DNA from: Verrucomicrobiota bacterium | GTDB taxonomy: Bacteria; Verrucomicrobiota; Verrucomicrobiia; Limisphaerales; AV2 | Assembly (NCBI GenBank): GCA_003219345.1 | Contig: QHOP01000446.1 | Coordinates: forward strand, 1 to 5,533 | Length of the DNA: 5,533 bases | Reading direction: 5' to 3' | In this document: piece after piece, positions 1 to 3,867 of the stretch | How the letters are laid out: every line of letters starts with the position of its first letter | How positions within the stretch are numbered: the first letter of the stretch is position 1 | The notes under the pieces: generated by a model | The model's database searches: none | What the model was told of the DNA's origin: nothing | The model's input: the letters and a program-made list of their open reading frames with translations, nothing else | Program-made: the position numbers and the translations under genes

Positions 1-37
1 ATCCAGGTCAATCTCCCAAGACGGTCGTAATTGCTCT

Positions 38-73
38 GCTTCAACGGGGCCGCGCCCGCGCGGGCGCGGAATC
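38..73 (-). repeat. CRISPR repeat 2, identical to repeat 1
   Basis: This copy matches the repeat at 110-145 at all 36 positions, including the palindromic core. It borders the 36-bp spacer at 74-109 on one side and the edge spacer at 1-37 on the other. No degeneration is visible, which fits an array near its active, leader-proximal end. Confidence 0.93.
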
Positions 74-109
74 GTTTGCCGAGGAAGCGCGTGGGGAATA
101 ACTTGCGAA

Positions 110-145
110 GCTTCAACGGGGCCGCGCCCGCGCGGGCGCGGAATC
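110..145 (-). repeat. CRISPR repeat 1 (leader-proximal), 36 bp with a 20-bp perfect palindrome
   Basis: This 36-bp repeat has 29 G or C bases (81%). Its core, CCGCGCCCGCGCGGGCGCGG, is its own reverse complement over 20 bp. In RNA it could fold into an 8-bp stem closed by a GCGC loop. In the transcribed direction 4 nt precede the core and 12 nt follow it (CCCCGTTGAAGC). A Cas5-Cas6 type processing enzyme would be expected to use this hairpin, leaving a short 5' handle on each crRNA. Spacer integration would be expected at its 145/146 edge. Confidence 0.93.
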
Positions 146-158
146 AGTCTTTCTGTTA

Positions 159-177
159 GCTCCTGCAAGGCAGGAGC
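159..177. repeat. perfect inverted repeat in the leader, 8-bp arms and 3-nt loop
   Basis: Arms GCTCCTGC (159-166) and GCAGGAGC (170-177) are fully complementary around a 3-nt centre (AAG). The element begins 13 bp from the first repeat. In the direction of cas2 and array transcription it is not followed by a T-run (the next bases are TAACAGAAAGACT), so it is not a standard intrinsic terminator. It could be a binding site for the integration machinery, a pause site or a chance structure. Confidence 0.6.
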
Positions 178-194
178 GCAACGTCTTCGTTGCG
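177..194. repeat. second perfect inverted repeat in the leader, 7-bp arms and 4-nt loop
   Basis: Arms CGCAACG (177-183) and CGTTGCG (188-194) are fully complementary around TCTT. This element abuts the hairpin at 159-177 and shares base 177 with it, giving a double hairpin of 36 bp in total. No T-run follows on the minus strand. The function is unknown. The position fits a leader protein-binding or transcript-structure role. Confidence 0.6.
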
Positions 195-329
195 ACCGCC
201 TGGCTGTTTGCGACGATACTTCCGCAATTCCCTCGGCTTTGTCGTTCACTTGTCTCTCTCATAGTTGAAGTTGCATTGTGCGAGCGCAGGCCGGGTTTTG
301 TCCACCACGTCACCGCTCGCGGGTTAAAT

Positions 330-335
330 TGTCAA
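330..335 (-). promoter_or_regulatory. possible -35 element in the leader (exact TTGACA)
   Basis: The minus strand reads TTTGACAATTTAACC here, 13 nt past the cas2 stop codon. TTGACA matches the sigma-70 -35 consensus in all six positions and the downstream patch is AT-rich, as at many leader promoters. The sequence 16-18 nt further on (GTGACGTG) is a poor -10 box, so this is only a candidate for the array promoter. Confidence 0.3.
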
Positions 336-348
336 AGATCGTAACGCC

Positions 349-639
349 TCAAACCACATAACACGGGGCATCCAGCTTCGTGTAGGGCAAGCCGAGCGCG
401 GTAATCACCCGGTCGCCCCGACCTTCCGCCGGCCCCAGCGCGACAAAAATTACCTGATCTTCATCGTGATTGATGATGTCGCTCAATTCACTTTCCAATT
501 CAATCTTTTCCGACGGATTCAGGTCGCACTCAAAAACCGAGAATTGCAGGTGGTCGCCGAAATTGCCGCACGTCTTGAACACCTTTCGGAGTCGCTTGTC
601 GTTGGCGATGTCGTAGCAAACAATGTAGGTCGTGCGCAT
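349..639 (-). CDS. cas2: CRISPR-associated protein Cas2
   Basis: This 96-residue protein has the length and fold signature of Cas2, the small ferredoxin-like dimer that bridges two Cas1 dimers in the spacer integration complex. Residues 5-11 (YIVCYDI) form the first beta strand and end with the conserved Asp10. The basic helix NDKRLRKVFK follows, and residues 29-38 (DHLQFSVFEC) give the conserved Q-x-SVFE strand. In many Cas2 proteins nuclease activity is dispensable and the role is structural. The ATG at 637-639 is preceded by GAGGTG (644-649) four bases upstream, with the cas4-cas1 stop codon inside that stretch. Only 3 nt separate the two genes, so they are surely co-transcribed and probably translationally coupled. 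The gene lies beside the leader where its product would act. Confidence 0.96.
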   Translation of the reverse strand: MRTTYIVCYDIANDKRLRKVFKTCGNFGDHLQFSVFECDLNPSEKIELESELSDIINHDEDQVIFVALGPAEGRGDRVITALGLPYTKLDAPCYVV

Positions 640-642
640 CGG

Positions 643-2838
643 TCACCTCGTCATCAACGGAATGTATTCAGCGATCTCTCCCGTCAGCGTTTTCGCCAAC
701 AACCGCGCCTGCAGCTCCAGCGCCCGGCGATAGCTGACTTTGTAGTCGAACAGCGGATGCGTGATAAGCGAACTCATGCGCTGCTCATACGTCTGGAAGA
801 AGCGTTTGCGTCCGGGTGCGTTGAGATTCACCGCCTGGCCAGCGCGGACGAAATCCTTTTCCGTGACAACGCGATTGTTGATGCAACTCAAGACCGTGGA
901 CTCCGCGACCAACGGCCGGAATTCCTCCATTAAATCCAAGCCCAACGCAGGCCGCCCGAAACGCGGCTGGTGATAGAACCCGACGTAAGGATCGAACCCA
1001 ACTGCCAATGCCGCGAGCGTGCAATCTTTGGTCAACATGCTGTAAGCCAATGAAAGCATCGCGTTCACCGGATCGGTGGGCGGACGGCGGTTGCGGTTGG
1101 CGAAGTTGAAGTTGAACGCGAGCTGCTTCGTGTCGTTCGCTGAACGCTGCTCCGCTGGAGCAGCCAACTCGTCCGCGATCTTCACCATGCCGCTGAACTG
1201 CTGGAAATACTGGCTCGCGGCTGCCCCCTCAATCCCCAACAGTTCCTCAATTGAACCGGCTCCCAGCGCATCCTCTGACGCGCGCTTGAGTTTGGCGATG
1301 ATCGACTCTGGCGGCTCCAGATGGTTTCGCATCAGCAACGTGCGATGGTTGCGAATCTTTCCATGCACAAATTGCTGCGCGAGTGACAGACACATCGCTT
1401 CGTCGCGCGCCAAGCGGAACTGTTCCATGCGCAGAAACACGTTCTTCATCCCGTGACCGCGAGTAATTCCGTAAAACCATCCGCCCATTGAAAAGTAAGT
1501 GACCGGAACTTCCTGTTCGCAGAGAGATTGAATGGCCTGTGTCGAGATTTGGATGTTGCCGAACAACGCCACATGCGAGACATCCCGCATTCGCACTTCT
1601 TCAATGAGCAGGTCCTTTTCTTTGACAACCAACACCTCGTCCTTACATCCCACGCGATAACCCGGAGTGTTCAGATACAGCGCACGAGTCTCGTCCCGCG
1701 CGGCAATCAATCTTCGCGGCGGCTCTCCCGCCACTTGTTTTGAGTCTTCGGACTCTGTTGCCGGTGTGCCCGCTTTCTCCCCGGCACTCACGTCAGCCCT
1801 TAACGTGGTTTGCGCCAGCATCCGCGTTTCGTCCGGCAGGCAGACTGGTGCGAGCGAACAACGCACGCACTTCGGAGAATGAACCAGCGGTGCGGGAATT
1901 GGTCCGGTAATAACCCGCTTGGCTTCGGCAATGTTTTGCAGGATCCAATTCTCCAGTTCGGGAGTGATGGATAGACGAACGCGCTGCTTCGTGGTTCGGT
2001 AGTAGATAATGCCCTCGTTACAAGTGTAACCGTTGTCGCGCAGGATCAACGCTTGCAACCCAAGCTGCATTTTATCCGTGTCCCACAGTTCATTGGCTTC
2101 CTCTCCCTCTCTGGGCGCGCCCGCCTTGTAGTCGACCGGACAGACCTCCAACGCCGTGAACAAATCCTCCTTCTCCGCCTTCGTCTCGACCAGGTCCATC
2201 TTGGCGACGACGCCCAAGCGCTCGGAACCCATCTGCACGGAACGCGAATGAATCGTTTCTGGTTCCGCGTTTTGCGTCTCTGAATCTTTGCTCGCGGATT
2301 CAGCATCCGCTGTTTTTTCTTCTGTTTTCGGTTTATCCGCTTCCGCCTTTCGCTTCGCCTTGGGCAGAGCGCCAGTGCCGGAGTCAACGCGCTGGTGAAG
2401 GGCACCGCCGCGTATCGTATCTGCGCTTTCAACAAAAACGCCCTCAACGAATTCGTAGTAAAACAGTCGCTGGCAATACACGAACTCGTTCAGCATCCGT
2501 GCCGGAATCTGCTGCGGCTCGGCTTCTCGACGCTCAATTTTTCCCTCCCCCACCGGACCAGTCGCACCGGGTTCGGTCGCCGCCGGCGGGACAGGGGGCG
2601 GTTCTGTTGCGACTTCAGCCACAGGTTTCACCGGTTCGTTTTGCTGCGGCTCGGCTGGCACAACTCGCAGCACAATTTCGACGCGCTGCGGTTCGGTCGT
2701 CACCTGACGCGGCTGACCCCGCTTTGCAGGGCCGCCTGATCTCGCGCCGTCTGCTCCAGGCGAAATACCTCTCGACACAGTTGGTGTTTCCGGTTCTGTC
2801 GAACGCGGCTCGGATGGAATTGGTTTTTTCTCGTCCAT
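643..2838 (-). CDS. cas4-cas1: Cas4-Cas1 fusion protein (type I-G spacer acquisition)
   Basis: This 731-residue protein joins a Cas4 nuclease domain to a Cas1 integrase. In type I-G, such fusions trim prespacers, select for the PAM and insert spacers together with Cas2. Residues 1-108 are a Pro/Glu-rich tail of low complexity. Cas4 spans about 112-340: Cys122 in the YCQRLFYYE motif, His148, Asp215 (KMDLVE), Asp236 and Lys238 (PVDYKAG), and the Cys324, Cys327, Cys333 cluster (KCVRCSLAPVC). The four cysteines should hold an iron-sulphur cluster. Cas1 runs from about 375 to 731 and keeps its three metal ligands: Glu537 (GIEGAAASQYF), His623 (GFYHQPRFGRP) and Asp635 (LDLMEEFRP). The ATG at 2836-2838 was chosen because GAGGTG precedes it by 4 nt. 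An in-frame ATG at 2895 has no such site. Fusions of this family are usually near 550-560 residues (from memory); the excess lies in the tail, a charged insertion (about 152-199) and the interdomain linker (342-374). Confidence 0.95.
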   Translation of the reverse strand: MDEKKPIPSEPRSTEPETPTVSRGISPGADGARSGGPAKRGQPRQVTTEPQRVEIVLRVVPAEPQQNEPVKPVAEVATEPPPVPPAATEPGATGPVGEGKIERREAEPQQIPARMLNEFVYCQRLFYYEFVEGVFVESADTIRGGALHQRVDSGTGALPKAKRKAEADKPKTEEKTADAESASKDSETQNAEPETIHSRSVQMGSERLGVVAKMDLVETKAEKEDLFTALEVCPVDYKAGAPREGEEANELWDTDKMQLGLQALILRDNGYTCNEGIIYYRTTKQRVRLSITPELENWILQNIAEAKRVITGPIPAPLVHSPKCVRCSLAPVCLPDETRMLAQTTLRADVSAGEKAGTPATESEDSKQVAGEPPRRLIAARDETRALYLNTPGYRVGCKDEVLVVKEKDLLIEEVRMRDVSHVALFGNIQISTQAIQSLCEQEVPVTYFSMGGWFYGITRGHGMKNVFLRMEQFRLARDEAMCLSLAQQFVHGKIRNHRTLLMRNHLEPPESIIAKLKRASEDALGAGSIEELLGIEGAAASQYFQQFSGMVKIADELAAPAEQRSANDTKQLAFNFNFANRNRRPPTDPVNAMLSLAYSMLTKDCTLAALAVGFDPYVGFYHQPRFGRPALGLDLMEEFRPLVAESTVLSCINNRVVTEKDFVRAGQAVNLNAPGRKRFFQTYEQRMSSLITHPLFDYKVSYRRALELQARLLAKTLTGEIAEYIPLMTR
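644..649 (-). promoter_or_regulatory. cas2 ribosome binding site (GAGGTG)
   Basis: GAGGTG followed by four bases and ATG sets the cas2 start. The site lies over the last codons and the TGA stop of cas4-cas1, so ribosomes ending there are placed directly for cas2. Confidence 0.75.
2242..2385 (-). other. charged low-complexity insertion inside the Cas4 domain
   Basis: Residues about 152-199 of the fusion are almost wholly Lys, Glu, Asp, Ala, Ser and Thr (for example KAKRKAEADKPKTEEKTADA). They lie between the His148 motif and the RSVQMGSERLGVVAKMDLVE strand. In other fusions of this family, as remembered, these two parts are joined by a short variable loop. The catalytic motifs on both sides are intact, so this looks like an expanded surface loop and not damage. 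Confidence 0.65.
2515..2838 (-). other. Pro/Glu/Ala-rich, probably disordered N-terminal tail of Cas4-Cas1
   Basis: Residues 1-108 of the fusion are rich in Pro, Glu, Ala, Thr and Gln. TEP occurs four times, and AEPQQ occurs at 62-66 and 106-110. At DNA level the 15-mer TGCTGCGGCTCGGCT is repeated exactly on the plus strand at 2510-2524 and 2642-2656, suggesting growth by duplication of short segments. Only the stretch VEIVLRVVP (about 53-61) looks capable of secondary structure. No known domain is recognised. The usual Cas4 start, PARMLNEFVYC, comes only at residue 112. Confidence 0.75.
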
Positions 2839-3027
2839 AAAACACCTCACGCGGCGCAGGAGCCATGCCATGCCGGGACCCCGTTCATCGCGCATGGCGA
2901 CGCGGAACGGAACACGGCCGCACTGCCGGTTGTCCGGTGAGACGCGGTGGAGGTAGCGCTCTCATAGCATGGGTTATCGCTCATAATGCATTCATTTTGA
3001 TTGGTGCGGTTGAATGCGACTGAGCGT
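2839..3027 (-). promoter_or_regulatory. 189-bp intergenic gap before the adaptation genes; possible internal promoter region
   Basis: This is the only sizeable gap between genes in an otherwise packed operon. Its upstream half is AT-richer. On the minus strand it includes TGCTATGAG (2961-2969), which matches the TGnTATAAT extended -10 pattern at TG and four of six positions; no -35 box is obvious. CTCATA occurs twice on the plus strand at 2961-2966 and 2980-2985, spaced by 19 bp. An 8-bp palindrome, AATGCATT, lies at 2985-2992. No terminator hairpin with a T-run was seen. A promoter or operator that uncouples cas4-cas1-cas2 from the interference genes is plausible but unproven. Confidence 0.35.
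2843..2848 (-). promoter_or_regulatory. cas4-cas1 ribosome binding site (GAGGTG)
   Basis: GAGGTG, then TTTT, then ATG: the same motif and spacing as for cas2. It decides in favour of the start at 2838 over the in-frame ATG codons at 2895 and 2871, neither of which has a Shine-Dalgarno match. Confidence 0.8.
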
Positions 3028-3867
3028 TCACATGGCGGCCGCCGGGGTAAAATTCCTATACTTTCCCAGAGTGATTCGTTGGCTTCGATAGGTTGCAGCT
3101 ACGCCCAACATCTCAAGGAACTTTATAGAAGTTTCGCTTCGCCCCTGAAGCTCCTTAAGGCCAAAGAGCGAACGTGCAGCATCCAGCGCCAGCCATCCTG
3201 TCCAGATCGGCCATGTGACGAAGGTGTCACGGCTGCCTCGACCGGCGAAGCCAGTGGTGGCCACCGTAGTGCTGGAAGTGGGGACGACCGGATAAAACGG
3301 TAACGCGGCGATGGCTAGCAGGTTTGCCCCGCGCACGGTGCGGACAGGGTCTTTCGATGGCTCATCCCATCGCAAGGCGTAGCGACGGTCAACCTCCGCA
3401 GCCCACCGCATGGTAGGGCTAGAATTTCGGTCTGCGCCGCTCATTGTCCGAAACGCGGTGTCTTCGATCGTGCCGTCTTCGTTGCCCACCGCGTCGCAGC
3501 CAAACGCAGCGACCATGCTCGCGGCGCTCGGGTCAGTGTGAGTGAGAAAGTCATCGGCTGCCTTGGCGGCGAGTTTGCGAAAGACACCACGAGGAATCTT
3601 CAAGTCCTTCTCCAAGGTGATCACATAGTGGCCAGCGAGACCGCGCAATGCGGCGTGAAGTTTTTCGACGACCACCTCGTGATCGGCTGGAGAGGGCAGC
3701 CGGAGCACGGGGCAATACGAGCCCCCTCCGGCAATCCAGCGCATACGGACATCGCCCGCTTCAGGCAGCATGGCGAGTGTGCGGAAAGCACCCAGTGAGG
3801 CCAGGAATCCGAGCAGGCTGGAACCTTGCAATGCCGAGAGGGTTAATTCGGTGGATGAAGTCCTCAT
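3028..3867 (-). CDS. type I-G Cas3-linked accessory protein (Cas3-extension / Csb3-like), poorly characterised
   Basis: This 279-residue protein resembles a family found beside cas3 in type I-G loci, recalled as the Cas3-extension or Csb3/GSU0052-like group; I cannot place it more exactly. Visible features are an N-terminal hydrophobic helix, SSLLGFLASLGAFRTLAML (16-34), of the kind that opens Csx17/Cas8-like proteins; a conserved-looking stretch, RGANLLAIAALPFYPVVPT (179-197); TTGFAGRG (204-211) and a WPIW tryptophan motif (219-222); and the basic end ITLGKYRNFTPA. There is no signal peptide, no transmembrane segment, no metal-binding cluster and no nucleotide-binding loop. The ATG overlaps the cas3 TGA as ATGA, with no ribosome binding site upstream, so translation should depend on ribosomes finishing cas3. 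That suggests a partner made in step with Cas3. A small Cas8-like subunit is another possibility. CRISPR involvement is well supported by position; the biochemical role is unknown. Confidence 0.6.
   Translation of the reverse strand: MRTSSTELTLSALQGSSLLGFLASLGAFRTLAMLPEAGDVRMRWIAGGGSYCPVLRLPSPADHEVVVEKLHAALRGLAGHYVITLEKDLKIPRGVFRKLAAKAADDFLTHTDPSAASMVAAFGCDAVGNEDGTIEDTAFRTMSGADRNSSPTMRWAAEVDRRYALRWDEPSKDPVRTVRGANLLAIAALPFYPVVPTSSTTVATTGFAGRGSRDTFVTWPIWTGWLALDAARSLFGLKELQGRSETSIKFLEMLGVAATYRSQRITLGKYRNFTPAAAM
3864..3867 (-). other. ATGA stop-start overlap coupling cas3 to the accessory gene
   Basis: On the minus strand the four bases ATGA contain the ATG of the downstream gene and the TGA of cas3. 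The preceding bases (GCCACCGCGAAACC) carry no Shine-Dalgarno sequence, so initiation is expected to occur by termination-reinitiation. Confidence 0.85.

Larger units (their letters stand above)
1..145 (-). CRISPR. CRISPR array, leader-proximal end (two repeats, one complete spacer, one spacer cut or ending at the window edge)
   Basis: Two identical 36-bp repeats (38-73 and 110-145) flank a 36-bp unique spacer (74-109). A second spacer of at least 37 bp occupies 1-37 and reaches the window edge. The repeats match exactly over 36 bp, and the bases on either side differ, so the boundaries are clear. Read on the minus strand, the repeat starts GATTCCGC and ends CCCCGTTGAAGC. That end resembles the ATTGAAAC end which forms the crRNA 5' handle in related type I systems, so the array is probably transcribed leftward, in line with the cas genes, with its leader at 146-348. 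On that reading 74-109 is the most recently acquired spacer. What the spacers target cannot be told from the window. Neither spacer has an evident match elsewhere in these 5.5 kb. Confidence 0.95.
146..348 (-). promoter_or_regulatory. CRISPR leader between cas2 and the first repeat
   Basis: This 203-bp stretch holds no credible gene and lies between the cas2 stop codon and the first repeat, where an array leader is expected. The assignment rests on that position and on the repeat orientation. On the minus strand it contains an exact TTGACA hexamer at 330-335, just after cas2, followed by an AT-richer patch. No good -10 box sits 16-18 nt downstream of it. A TATGAG hexamer with weak similarity to a -10 box lies at 258-263, about 115 bp before the first repeat. 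Next to the array are two abutting perfect inverted repeats (159-177 and 177-194). The region must also carry the end of the cas2 transcript, but no hairpin followed by a T-run is present, so the cas transcript may read through into the array. Confidence 0.7.

Noticed and set aside
159..194. Double hairpin as an intrinsic terminator of the cas operon
   Set aside because: Neither hairpin is followed by a run of T on the minus strand, and the array downstream would be cut off from read-through.
113..313. Minus-strand open frame of 66 codons in the leader
   Set aside because: It runs into the CRISPR repeat, has no Shine-Dalgarno site and has the composition of random GC-rich DNA.
654..663. TCAACGGAAT near the cas1 stop, resembling the two ends of the CRISPR repeat joined
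   Set aside because: Only about ten bases match, it lies in coding sequence, and the palindromic core is absent. It is best taken as chance and not as an anti-repeat or degenerate repeat.
466..933. Plus-strand open frame of 155 codons across cas2 and the end of cas1
   Set aside because: It is antisense to two genes with clear conserved motifs, has no ribosome binding site, and its translation has low-complexity Arg/Gln content.
2839..2895. Upstream in-frame start at 2895 for cas4-cas1, adding 19 residues
   Set aside because: There is no Shine-Dalgarno sequence before the ATG at 2895, and the added residues (MRDERGPGMAWLLRRVRCF) read like translated intergenic DNA. GAGGTG before 2838 is decisive.
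2847..2984. 45-codon minus-strand frame in the gap before cas4-cas1, ending inside its ribosome binding site
   Set aside because: The stop codon placement could suggest a leader peptide, but the start has no ribosome binding site and the product (MSDNPCYESATSTASH...) shows no motif.
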